Below are positions 53,729 through 64,000 of a stretch of DNA of 64,000 nt, one piece after another. How positions within the stretch are numbered: position 1 is the stretch's first letter; every line of letters begins with the position of its first letter. Under the pieces are notes generated by a model, which saw only the letters and a list, made by a program, of their open reading frames with translations, ran no database searches and had not been told where the DNA came from. A program made the translations under genes and the position numbers. The stretch covers positions 72,340,926-72,404,925 of the forward strand of contig CM049309.1 in assembly GCA_026874595.1 (NCBI GenBank), read 5' to 3'. This DNA comes from Sipunculus nudus (Eukaryota; Annelida; Sipuncula; Golfingiida; Sipunculidae).

Positions 53729-54888
53729 TCATGCAGGCTAACTCATGCATGTACTGGTGGACTCAGATTTACATAATAACTCGCAAGGTTTGATATAATT
53801 ATTTAAAGGCAAAATATAGCGCAGGTTAGTAAAAAAATTCAAGTCTTTACCTGTTCCTGAGTGCTATCCATTCAATTTACAGATGATGTGCTTTGATGTG
53901 CATGAACTCTATTGATCATCAAGGTCAGTATAAACCGGGCCCGAGTTAAAAAAAATAACACATTACAGAAAAGTACACACACTTATTTGTCCATCCCGAC
54001 ATAACCCATTTGTACTATATATTGAAACACTTCCCTCCATAATTCTGATCAAACATGAGAGGGGCCCCACATAGCACTTCAAACAATTTAGCCTGGTACG
54101 TACAGTGGTTATTCCACATGAATGCTCACTATAAATTGCCCAATAAAGAACACACACAATGAATGACGGAAATGTTGTAATCAGCGAGGCCTCACACTGC
54201 GCAGAAAATGAGGTACTCACAACAGTACGGCTCTGCTGGTTAGGGTTTGTGGTCTTCAAAATCTGCAGCCCACAATCCACCGGGGCTTCTTAATACACAG
54301 ATGAAGTAGGTATAAATTTGATAAATAGGGTAACGGAGACCATTCAGGTAGGCTTCATAAGAATTTTTACGAGGCAAATTACTTACACAGGCTTTTTTTT
54401 GTAAGGACTTCACGGAATATTTTGTAAGCATGCACATATGAATGTAAAAAGATCGTGTTTTCTTGATATGAAACAGACTTTGATATGAAGTTTGAGAGTT
54501 GACATAAGTAGTCCCGGCCGTCCCACAGTGCCCGACAGGAACAGGTTTGTTTTGAGTAGAAACGACATCTGAATTCGCTGAAAGGTGGTCATTGCACAAT
54601 GGCGCCACCTGTCGCAGTCTGGCTGAAATTCTTGTGATTTCTAGATAATGTGTACGTATTTACGTTTTATCCAGGGGAGAGGGACTCTCCCTAAATGAAG
54701 ATATATCGGGATACAGGACCAGGAAGGTAGTATTTTTTATATTTAATCCAGGAGAGAGTTCAATTTTACAAAGTTTACCTCAACCAAAGGTATCTTTTCG
54801 CCATTGGGTTTATCTCATGGTTTTGCAAGGATCGACCATAATATTATGTCTCTTTATTGCTTCCTCCAGGAGGCTATGCGTTCATTCC

Positions 54889-54895
54889 CGCGCGC

Positions 54896-54931
<36 letters not shown>
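54889..54931. repeat. (CG)n(TG)n microsatellite
   Basis: CGCGCGCG followed by a long TG run in intergenic DNA. Confidence 0.95.
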
Positions 54932-54934
<3 letters not shown>

Positions 54935-55139
54935 CGGAATTCCTTAGAAATTTTCAGGGGGGTGGGGGTGGGATTTACCGAAAACGTTCAAGCCCGGAAT
55001 CCACGAAGACTAATGGACAGGGTACAAGAACTCACGGGTTTTGTTCTCCGTCAGCTAAATATAAATGCATGCAACTGGTATAGATTAGCAACCCCCTCCC
55101 CCCCCCCCCCTCACAACACACACATCCGAGGCCCGCAAA

Positions 55140-55663
55140 TGGACAATAATGGCTAGGGAGTGTACGACCTTGGGGTTTACGTCATGGTATAAAAAAATAA
55201 AAGGTTGACATTTGTAAACTATGGCTAACATTTTGTCCAAAGTTAATTTTAAAAAAATCAAATTGGAGATCTTGCGCAAACATGGAAAGAATAACGGAAA
55301 AAAAAAGAAATAATCGATGGCTTTGTACTCTTGGGAACCTAAAGAGATACTTCCATAAAAAAATTGAACCAAATACTGATATAGAAATAAACTCATCAAC
55401 TTCTATAAACCTCCATAAAGGGAGGAGGAGGGAGAGGCTCTAGGATGTATGTCCATCTCAAAGGAGAGGTCTTTCTAAAAAACAAAGATGGAATGACAGC
55501 TAACGGAGTTTAGTGTTGCCATTCGCTTGACATATATGTTAATGGAATACTGAAAATTAAAAATGACATTTCATAAAGATAGTACAATGATTAAATAAAT
55601 TATTATATTAATGATCAAAATTACTTGGTGCCATGCATTGTATTTTGACCATAAAGTATGTAA

Positions 55664-55696
<33 letters not shown>

Positions 55697-56715
55697 TATA
55701 TATATATATTTATATATATATATATATATACTGGTGGAATGGATTTGTTTTTGGATATCCATTACTGAATAAAGATTTTTTTCCGTTTTCATTGTCAAAT
55801 GTCTATCGCCCAGAATAAGCTATTTTAGGCATCGTTACTTTTGGTTGTTTATACTAAAGCTAAGGCAAATTTACACTAGAACTATTTCATCTCGAGGTTA
55901 ACAGCGTGTGTTCACTCCGTTTAGAAAGAAGCGTCATTCGTCTGGCCCGAACCCTATGGTTTGTCTCGGTATAAGGTTTACATACTAGAACTTTCAGGCC
56001 ATTCTTTATTATATTTGCCGAAAAATAAAAAAAAAAATAATTTGTAATTTAATGTCTGGATAAACTTCACCGAGTCAGAACCTTTGGTATAGTAGGAACG
56101 GTCTGTTCAGCGAATGGGGAGAAGTCTTTATTTGCATAATAACATGTCATAAGACCGTTGAAGGAGTGGGTGCGTTCATCTCCATATGTGTGTGTGTATC
56201 TGTGTGTCTGTTTGTGGTTTGTTCACTACATAACTCGCAATCAAGAACGGAATCTAATGAAATTTCAAGGCATTTCGGGAATGGGCCAATGAAGAATCAG
56301 TGTGAATCAGAAACGTCATCAAGGAATATTCTAAAATGCAGAATCACTTATGCACGAATTAACCTGGGAATATGGACCGAATAAGTGAAAGAAAATACGG
56401 TTTTGGGAGAATCCCACAGCAAGGACCCCCTCCCACTCACACACATACACATATGGCGGAGGTTTGCATTCCTTGGAATGCATATTTCTAGTTTAATAGT
56501 GTGATGCTGACATCTTGATTATTCTAGACAGAATGTGAGCATAAAGTTTTATTCCTGCAGCTCTGTTACTGAGCTACATTTCACATGCGTATGCTTGCAA
56601 AATATCACTTATTCCGCAAAGCCCTTACCACAAAACACCCATGTTTATGTAATTTTCCTTGAAGCAGTTCTTGTCAAACATATTTGAACAGACTACATTA
56701 CCATTTACTATTCTT
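55140..56715. other. Intergenic stretch without recognisable genes
   Basis: Between the ENPP upstream region and the 3' side of the DSE-like gene. Holds a (TA)n tract (55666-55732), a short TG run (56187-56207) and AT-rich sequence; no conserved coding segment found. Confidence 0.6.
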
Positions 56716-56720
56716 TTATT
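56715..56720 (-). terminator. Candidate polyadenylation signal of DSE-like gene
   Basis: AATAAA on the minus strand about 330 bp after the stop codon. Confidence 0.4.
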
Positions 56721-57049
56721 GTCATGGGATAAAGACTTATTTAAATCAGTTGAGATATGATTTTAGTCTGCTATGTCGTATAGAACTCATAATTCAAAGT
56801 GACTGATATTTAATATTTCTTGGTGTTTAATATTATTGCTCGAGCATCATTTTGTACAATATTCAATGTTTCATTTCATTTGACCACCATTCCATGCCAG
56901 CGTAAAACACGACAACGACGTTTTTTGAAGAACGATTCAACCATATTGAAAGATTCAATTAATTGTTCATTGTTACAGCTAAGTCCTATTAAGTCAGCCA
57001 AGCAAGTTATCTTCTTAGCAGCAGTATGATGGTTAACTCATAATGATAC

Positions 57050-59344
57050 TCACACATATAAATATATTAATTGTTTACATGGTCTAGTCGTTTTACTCCA
57101 GCATACAAACAGGATGTATCCTAAAAAGATAAAACCTACTAAACATATATATAAATGAGAATGATAGTTTGTGATTTCACCTCGGGACAACTTTTGAACC
57201 GGTATATATGGAATGTGAACTTTGACCTTTCGGGATATATCTAACACGATAAAATTGTGATGCATCCAGTCGGTGAGCACAAAATGCTCCAAAACAAATT
57301 TGGCACCGTTTCTAAGTTGAATGCGTATTTCATGGAAGTTCTGCCGTTGGTATTTAATCCTAAAATTTTCTACTTGATTTTCTTGACCATAAAATACGTA
57401 CACCACGGTTTCTGACAGCGAGTTTCCAAGTGGAAACGTTACGTTAAGATGTGATAACAAATTTGGAAATCTTTGATTTTTATATGTGTAATTAGTAATA
57501 TTAGCTGAAGAGTTCTGTCCTTTTGCGCTTGCCCATAGGAAGGACAATCCTCCCGCTCCATCAAGGTAAGCTCCCTTCAATCCGCTGTCGTGCGTAAAAG
57601 CTGAGAACTGCTTGAAAACATTGTTAAAATTTGCACTAAAATGCGTAACAGGGCTGTCGTAAGTCCTGCTCACGTGATCCACAACAACCAGAAGATCCTC
57701 CCGTAAAAGTATGAGAGCTCGGTAGACGCTTCTTAGTTTTAAGGACGGATGGTAAGCCGATGACGCCTCCCCAGTGACGAAGACAATCCCTTCCTGGACG
57801 CCATGTTCTATTATCTGACCACGTGACAACTGCTGTTCCTTGGTCCGTGTACTCAACCATTTCCTGCAATCTCCTAACTGTCCCGCAAACGGCGCAAGAC
57901 ATGGACTTTCATTGGATGGAGCGAAAGTTAGAATGTTATTAAACTGGCTGAGTTTAGCAGAATAATGGTTTTCTGTAATGAAAGGCTTCCCTAATGGATA
58001 AAAAGTGAATGAATTCTGGTCCGGGTGTTCATGGCCGACGTTAAACGATTTCCATCCATTAATGAACGGAGGAGTCCAGCTGTTTAATTTGTTAGCAAAA
58101 TGGTACACAGCTTTTCCGCCAATATAGCCTGATTTGAAAGAAAGGAATGTCCGCTTAGTGTCATTGCGTTTCATCTGTGATTTGTATGTGAAAACACCCC
58201 AGTCGTCAAATAAGTGGGGTTCCGAGCTACCATACCTGATAGGGGGCGTTGGTAACAATGCTGGGTCGTACCATAAAAACTCCGTGTGTAATGTGGTGTA
58301 TTTATGGGATCTTGATGTGTCTGCATGGTTCCTGTATTTAAAAATCTGTTCTGCCAGCCAATTGCCTGATCCATTTTTCAGCACAAACGTGTCGAGGAAA
58401 ACTAAGTGGCTTTCGGGTCCATAAAACCAGCCTCGCGGACTATCTGCGATACCAAGAGACTCCGAAAACCCCGGAAGAACTGTGTGGTAATAGTAGGCGA
58501 AATGTTCCCGTAACCATACGACCCCACTGTGGTCAACATTACGGTGTCTTTTTGCTAAATATATATACATTGAAAATGATCTGAAAGTGTATGTGGTATA
58601 TCCTACCCCCTCATCTAGAGACCCGTCCGTTATATAGGAAAGAGTTCTCATGTTGCGCTCGAGGAATGCAAAAGCTTGCGACCTCCACGCATGCGCCTCC
58701 TTCGTGTACATTGAAGAAACAAGGGAACCAATGAAAATGGACACCACGTTTGTGGCCACGTGATTTTGTAGATATGCCGAACCCCACCACTCCGCTTTGA
58801 AACACTCAAACATGTGTCTTGTAACGTTGATTATTTTATTAGAATAGAGCACACGCCTTTTGTTATCCAGAACAGGCCACAAAAAATCGAATGCCGTTGC
58901 ATAACCAACCAAATGGTGGGCCACCGGTACCTGGTCTGAGGGTCCTGACGCCACATACCAGCTGTCGTATGACGTCATTCTATCCATGTAAACCAACAAG
59001 AGGTCATGGAGTGGTTTGTCTTCGGGATACAACACATAATAAAAAGCTAACGGTGGTAAATTATTTCCATAAATCTCATTCCATTTGGCAGAAAACAACT
59101 TTTGAGATGTCGGTGGGAGTGCTTTTTTGGTGTCGCTCATGACGTCATCTCTGGCCGTTCTGAGTTTCGTTGTAATATGCCTATGAGTCGTCCGCGCTGC
59201 CAAACGTAAGTTCGGGAGATTGCTACTGTTGAAGTATAACATTGGAAACTGAGAGTTCGCAGGTAGTTTTAAGAACGATTCTGTTGATGCTACAGATAGG
59301 TGCAGCGACAACAATATACCGGGCATCAATATGAAGTTGACCAT
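57050..59344 (-). CDS. DSE: Dermatan-sulfate epimerase-like protein, single coding exon
   Basis: 764 aa. DSE converts glucuronic to iduronic acid in chondroitin/dermatan sulfate in the ER/Golgi lumen. Seen: signal peptide (residues 1-20), alpha-helical catalytic domain with LQNHVATN (His195), DGSLDEGVGYTTYTFRS (Tyr249), PGF..GIADSPRGWFYGPESHLVFLD, LHTEFLWYDPALL, and GHEHPDQNSFTF (His438/440); these match the known His, Tyr and His catalytic positions of human DSE. Several N-glycosylation sequons and a C-terminal membrane helix (about 731-749) follow. Human DSE is longer (about 958 aa); the C-terminal part is shorter here. GCCATGG is a strong start. A TTATGTTCCAG acceptor ten bases upstream shows that the 5' leader is spliced. 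Confidence 0.93.
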   Translation of the reverse strand: MVNFILMPGILLSLHLSVASTESFLKLPANSQFPMLYFNSSNLPNLRLAARTTHRHITTKLRTARDDVMSDTKKALPPTSQKLFSAKWNEIYGNNLPPLAFYYVLYPEDKPLHDLLLVYMDRMTSYDSWYVASGPSDQVPVAHHLVGYATAFDFLWPVLDNKRRVLYSNKIINVTRHMFECFKAEWWGSAYLQNHVATNVVSIFIGSLVSSMYTKEAHAWRSQAFAFLERNMRTLSYITDGSLDEGVGYTTYTFRSFSMYIYLAKRHRNVDHSGVVWLREHFAYYYHTVLPGFSESLGIADSPRGWFYGPESHLVFLDTFVLKNGSGNWLAEQIFKYRNHADTSRSHKYTTLHTEFLWYDPALLPTPPIRYGSSEPHLFDDWGVFTYKSQMKRNDTKRTFLSFKSGYIGGKAVYHFANKLNSWTPPFINGWKSFNVGHEHPDQNSFTFYPLGKPFITENHYSAKLSQFNNILTFAPSNESPCLAPFAGQLGDCRKWLSTRTKEQQLSRGQIIEHGVQEGIVFVTGEASSAYHPSLKLRSVYRALILLREDLLVVVDHVSRTYDSPVTHFSANFNNVFKQFSAFTHDSGLKGAYLDGAGGLSFLWASAKGQNSSANITNYTYKNQRFPNLLSHLNVTFPLGNSLSETVVYVFYGQENQVENFRIKYQRQNFHEIRIQLRNGAKFVLEHFVLTDWMHHNFIVLDISRKVKVHIPYIPVQKLSRGEITNYHSHLYICLVGFIFLGYILFVCWSKTTRPCKQLIYLYV

Positions 59345-59354
59345 GGCAGAAGAC
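59345..59354 (-). other. DSE: DSE-like gene: end of 5' UTR after a splice acceptor
   Basis: Minus-strand CTTTTTTATGTTCCAG ends at 59355, so the coding exon starts 10 bases before the ATG and at least one non-coding exon lies further right. I could not place it. Confidence 0.55.
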
Positions 59355-59359
59355 CTGGA

Positions 59360-60600
59360 ACATAAAAAAGAATTAGCAGAATTAGTTTAATATCTTTATC
59401 TATATAAATTTTAATTTATTTTTCTTTTGAAACAAAACAACTGGCATAAAATTATTGCATATAGAATGTAATTTAACTTGCAACTTAAAAGACCTGTTTA
59501 TAAAGAATTTGCATTAATCCACTCGTATTAAAAACCTTTGCTCACAGCAGAGTATATTGTCAGCAGTGTTAACTGCATGCACGGCATGCTACTAATGATC
59601 TGATATTTACTGTTAAATTCTTGGGTTTGTGATTTCTCAATATTAAGACAAGTTCATTCATTGACTAAATACATTTTTGAGAATTTTCAAATATATGTCA
59701 TTTATTCTTGACTTAAAATTGCGCGTGTGTATGTGGAAGTCGTGTGCGAACTTGAAGCGGTTTGGTCAAACATACATATAATCCCCAGATTGGTTTAGGC
59801 TAAAGTGCCATGTTTCATGGGGACATATCCCCTCAGTTTTATGGGTTGAGGTGTTTGAGCTGAATAATTCGCATAAATTTTAAATTTCAAGATGATTCAT
59901 ATAATTTGTTTCAGCTTGTAGATTCTCATATTGTGCTCATTTTGCTTTCAGTTAAGCAGTCGCTATTAAGACAATGTTGTATTTTGCATTTGTCATTTAC
60001 TTCATTGAACTGCCATTACTGTCAGACTATGTTTTTAAATGTTTAAATAAAATATAAAATTAAAGTCTTTAATTCTGGGTTATAAGGTTAATTTAGCTAT
60101 TTTGTTATTTTTGTATATTAAAAATACGTATTTCTTTAATTTTTGTGGGATTCAAGAAAATTATGAAGTTCTTGGGGATTTTTGTCCTGTTTGTCATGAG
60201 GTGTGGGGGAGCCTTCCGGAGCTTTTAAGCGGTATCCTCATTTCAGGGATTTGCTCTGTCGCGCTACTTCGGATTGTTCCCTAACATTTACTCAGCAAAC
60301 AAGGACCATTTAAGTCGGGTATTTGTGTATAAAGATTGCACGGGTAGAATCAGTATGAAGAAAGTCTATAGAATGTACGCTTACAATCCATAGACCAAGA
60401 TAAGTACATTTTTTTTCGTAACCGTGGAAGGTAAAATACATTACTACAGAGATTTCAATGGGTGTGGTCGCATAATTTCCCATGAATCCCTCTGACTCAC
60501 TGGCGCTTATAGCGTCACAGCTTTCAGTCTATTTTACATCTATAAATGGAAGTACCAGGTTAAAGCACCGAAGCTGTTGCTGCTTTGTCAAACATCTCAA
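59360..60600. other. Non-coding stretch upstream of DSE-like coding exon
   Basis: AT-rich, presumably intron or promoter of the DSE-like gene. No conserved coding segment recognised. Confidence 0.5.
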
Positions 60601-60628
60601 TCATAATGAAGCCTTTAAGCTCGCTCTC

Positions 60629-60737
60629 CCCCTCTCTCTCTCTCTCTCTCTCTCTCTCATGCACGTCCATTTTATCAGTACACCACAGATTTTGGTCTAC
60701 AAATTTCTTTGTGTACAAATGACACACACACACACAC

Positions 60738-60808
<71 letters not shown>
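60629..60808. repeat. Compound microsatellite (CT)n, (CA)n, (TA)n
   Basis: CT run at 60629-60658, CA at 60722-60775, TA at 60776-60808. The TA run borders the inserted element that follows. Confidence 0.95.
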
Positions 60809-60809
<1 letters not shown>

Positions 60810-62205
60810 CAGACTTGGGTCCAAATACTTTTAAATTAATCGATTACAAGTACAATTACTTTAAACAGTAATCGATTAAAATTTCAATTACTTTTGTGTT
60901 TTCAGAAAAGTAATCGATTACAATTGCAATTACTTTTTGAAGTAATCGCAATAACTTTTGCAATACTTTTGTGTTTAAGGACCATTTACCTCATGCAAGA
61001 ACAGCAACTGGGTTAGAGATAGGTTTGAGCTCTTTACATTTTTTTAACAGTCGTATCAAATTTAATAAAAGCAAACCTACACAATCTATATTACAAAATA
61101 AATCGCAGTGGGATATATACAATGAGTCATTGTTAAGTGGTAATGTCATATTAAATAGTGGTATATCAATGATGCGTGTTGTATAAAGAAGAATGCAAAT
61201 CGACTAAACATTATTATAACGACACAAACGTGTGTATTTGTGGCTTTGGGTTTCCACTAAACTGATATAACGGGGCCTTTTCAATGATGGTGTTGTAAAA
61301 AAAGAGGAAAAAAAACTAGTTAAACAGAAAAGCTTGTGTATGTGGCTTTTGGTTACCACTATAAACGGATAGAATGCTTTTTCTGTATGGGTTTTTTTTA
61401 CACAAAATTCATAACCGTCTTCTTGATTTTTCCAAATAAGTATGAATCTTTGCACAAGTAATTTGTAATGCGTTTATGCGAAGAGTAAAAGTCAATAAAA
61501 ATACACTTTATAACATTGTTAACAACATGCGACAACTTTTGTTAGACTGATTCAGCCTTTCAGATCTTGTGTCTTTCATGGGGTTTATTAAAATAATATA
61601 TCATTGGTTAAAAGAATTAAAAATTGTCATTGAAATTTAAACAATGTGGGGTTAACCTGAAATTAGGGTCAGCCTTATCCCAGGTATAACTTGAAAGTGA
61701 TTTCAGATAACCAGAGGGTAACCTGAAGTCTTTACATTGGGATAGCTTAGATGGGAAACTTTTTATTCAGTCAAAATTAACTAGTTTACAATTAACTCGA
61801 TTACAATTATAATTACTTTCCAGTATTAGAAAACTTTACATTGGGATAGTTTAGATGGAAAACTTTTTATTCAGTCAAAATTAACTAGTTTCCTGAGATA
61901 ATAAACATATTATTTAAAATGAATATGTGCCTAAGCCCTTTGATGTACATGAAGAACAACCATGGGAAATTGGTTAATAGCCAGGTATGCTTAATAAATT
62001 TGACAGTGTGATTGAATTATTCATATGAGACAAATAAACCAATAGGAAATTAAAAGTAATTGTTCAAACAATTACTTTTCAAAAGCAATCGATTACAATT
62101 ACAATTACTTTCCAGGATTAGAAAATGTAATCGATTACAATTACAGTTACTTAAAAGAGTAATTGTAATTACAGTTACTTCAAATACAATTACTTTTTTT
62201 TAACC

Positions 62206-62212
<7 letters not shown>
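60809..62212. mobile_element. hAT-like non-autonomous element inserted in a TA tract
   Basis: Ends CAGACTTGGGTCCAAATACTT and the complement CAGAGTTGGTTAAAAAAAAG are similar. Both subterminal zones carry repeated GTAATCGATTAC and AATTACAATTACTTT motifs. A TA run abuts both ends (60776-60808, 62213-62266). Internally a 55-bp block (CATTGGGATAG, ACTTTTTATTCAGTC) is duplicated at 61735 and 61840. No transposase. Confidence 0.65.

Positions 62213-62266
<54 letters not shown>
62213..62266. repeat. (TA)n microsatellite
   Basis: TA run at the right border of the element above. Confidence 0.95.
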
Positions 62267-62269
<3 letters not shown>

Positions 62270-62270
<1 letters not shown>

Positions 62271-63170
62271 CGACATCTCATAACCGGCAGTCCATAAGAC
62301 ACCCCCACTCCCTCCAAACTGCAAGCTTAAAGATACAGATACTCACTGACTAAGTTTAGTATAGCGTCATATCGACCCTCTGGCATTACGACCAAATTAC
62401 TGGCGCCAGAGTGTGTTTACATCTAAGTCTGAGGAACGCATTATAAGCCCTTACGAAGATGCAAATATTTTCGTCATTTCTGAAAACGCTTCATGGCCTA
62501 CAGGTACGCTCTCAATCAACAAAAACCAGACCAATCGTTAGCATTTTTTTAGTACTTTCTAATAATACAAAGCATGAGCGAGAAAAGAAGATCCGTTTTA
62601 ACCCAGCTAATTGGTAAACCCCTCGGCATGTTTATTGAATTTATGGTCGCGTGGACACAAGCATGGCTCGCACGGGTACAGGACGCAGGCAGCTTACAGG
62701 CGATAGAGGAAATGACCCGTGTCCATTATGACGGTGTTTCAATTTGGGTTGTGAACTCACATGAATACTATTGTGCAAATTCATTATTTTTAGCAAACTA
62801 TTGAGATTATTGGCCGTTTACCACGATATGACTGCAACCTGATGAAAGACCACTGCGATACATTCCTCGATATTACTTGTATCACGACTCGAGTAGGCTT
62901 ACCAGCCCAATTATCCGATTGCCTACTGAGTTGGGTTGTCACGGCTACGTTTAGTAGCACAGGTTCCCAGAAATAGTCTGATATACCCATTCACATCTGC
63001 AGTGTTTCATTTGAACAGTCCCCTCCCCCAACACACACACTCACAAAACCTGTATGGACCCATGGATAGGCTCAGCTGAATTTGTCTATTGTAAATATTT
63101 TTATGAGGGCTTCCAAATGTAGGTCCTGTAACCATGAGTTAGTGACTTAAAAGTCAATAGGGGCCTTCCC
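62270..63170. other. Intergenic stretch without recognisable genes
   Basis: A frame at 62574-62804 (MSEKRRSVLTQLIG) is open on the plus strand, but I recognise no family and see no supporting splice or signal context. Confidence 0.4.
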
Positions 63171-63177
63171 TTATTGC

Positions 63178-63271
63178 AGGGGCGTAGCCAAGGGGGGCCG
63201 CAGGGGGCCATGCCCCCCGCCCCGGTCGCATCCAGGACTCGCCGTCCTTTCGGAATTTCACTTAATCTAAT

Positions 63272-63329
<58 letters not shown>

Positions 63330-63400
63330 TTTAATCAGTGGCGGATATATGCTATCAGTAGCGGATCCAGAGGGGGCGCCTTCGGCGCGCGGCATCCCGT
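63178..63400. mobile_element. Nested CAG(G/T)GGCG-type element ends
   Basis: CAGGGGCGTAGCCAAGG at 63178, CAGTGGCGGATATATG near 63337 and CAGTAGCGGATCCAGAGG near 63355 all resemble hAT-type starts in this window (32.86 kb, 47.03 kb). Right ends were not identified. A (TA)n tract lies at 63277-63326. Confidence 0.45.
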
Positions 63401-64000
63401 GGAGCTGCAAAATCTCGCATTTTATCTAATTTCCGATTTTCGTGATTAATTGTCGTTTCTCATATTTCTTATTATTAATAAGCAATTAGACTTTATTTAA
63501 CTTATCTACAGTTACAATTACTTTCAAATTTATTAGTTGAGTATAAAGGTATTTATGAACAGCTGCAGAAAACTGCAGATCGATCGAGCACGGGCCCTGG
63601 TTTGGACCGACCGTCAACAATCAGCTCCTCCAGTGATGCAGGTACTCAAACTCGCGATCTGGGCTGAGCTCTTAGGATTTCAATGTGCTGTCATGACCAC
63701 GGAACCCGGTAAAATGCAAAATTTAACATAATTGTTCAGCTTATTAGTTATTTCACCACGAGCATTACATTTAAAAGATAATATTTTGATAGTTACAAAC
63801 GTGATTGCGCTTTTGCGCCATTGACTCGTTTGAAAACGATTGAAATTTTATATCCTAATTTTTAAGAAATATAAATATCAAATATTGAACCACTCTACAG
63901 TTTGACTACATAACGCAAAGACATAAGGGAACAGTTTTTCAGGAACGGGAAATCCTCATTTTTTTTGTTGAAAATTGCCTCAAAATGTCCTTTTTACATT

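Noticed and set aside
54240-54608. Minus-strand frame upstream of ENPP
   Set aside because: No conserved segment or splice support.

Overview
This is a AT-rich animal genomic window. Long introns, GT-AG splice sites, dense microsatellites, MITE-like inverted-repeat elements, LINE and tRNA-derived SINE fragments, and the style of the genes suggest a lophotrochozoan, most likely a bivalve mollusc. That species-level guess is inference.

The window is dominated by one minus-strand gene of the ectonucleotide pyrophosphatase/phosphodiesterase family (ENPP1/ENPP3-like). It runs from alternative first exons at about 46.8, 48.3 and perhaps 51.1 kb down past the left edge. I could place 32 exons with matching phases (1,231 codons before the edge region). 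It encodes a short cytoplasmic tail, one membrane segment (type II topology), a complete phosphodiesterase plus nuclease-like module (module A, 30.4 to 16.2 kb), and then a second phosphodiesterase module (module B, 11.6 to 0.8 kb). Module A does not stop where ENPP proteins normally stop. Its last exon runs on to a CPAG motif and ends in phase 2, exactly the phase and motif that precede a phosphodiesterase domain. Module B then starts in phase 2. Exon lengths in A and B are nearly identical (120/120, 76/76, 34/34, 139/139, 109/109, 147/162, 154/154, 67/73, 88/88), so the gene looks like an internal duplication of a whole catalytic domain with both active sites intact.

The most unusual feature is that two minisatellites in this gene were born from its own splice junctions. 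About 25 copies of a 75-bp unit (9.5 to 11.4 kb) copy the end of the module-B nucleophile exon together with its 5' splice site. About nine copies of a 48-bp unit (17.87 to 18.31 kb) copy the 3' splice site and first codons of a nuclease-domain exon. A third minisatellite (about 40 bp, 4.1 to 5.15 kb) sits in another intron.

Inside the 9.7-kb intron between ENPP exons 3 and 4 lies a two-exon plus-strand gene (37.1 to 40.4 kb) for a divergent neuronal-calcium-sensor-type protein whose visible EF-hand loops are degenerate. To the right, 57.05 to 59.34 kb, is a minus-strand gene with one uninterrupted coding exon for a dermatan-sulfate-epimerase-like protein (764 aa). The remainder is intronic or intergenic DNA with mobile-element debris: hAT-like MITEs (one with an 8-bp target-site duplication), foldback elements, small hairpin elements, two LINE fragments, tRNA-derived SINEs and many TA/CA/CT repeats.
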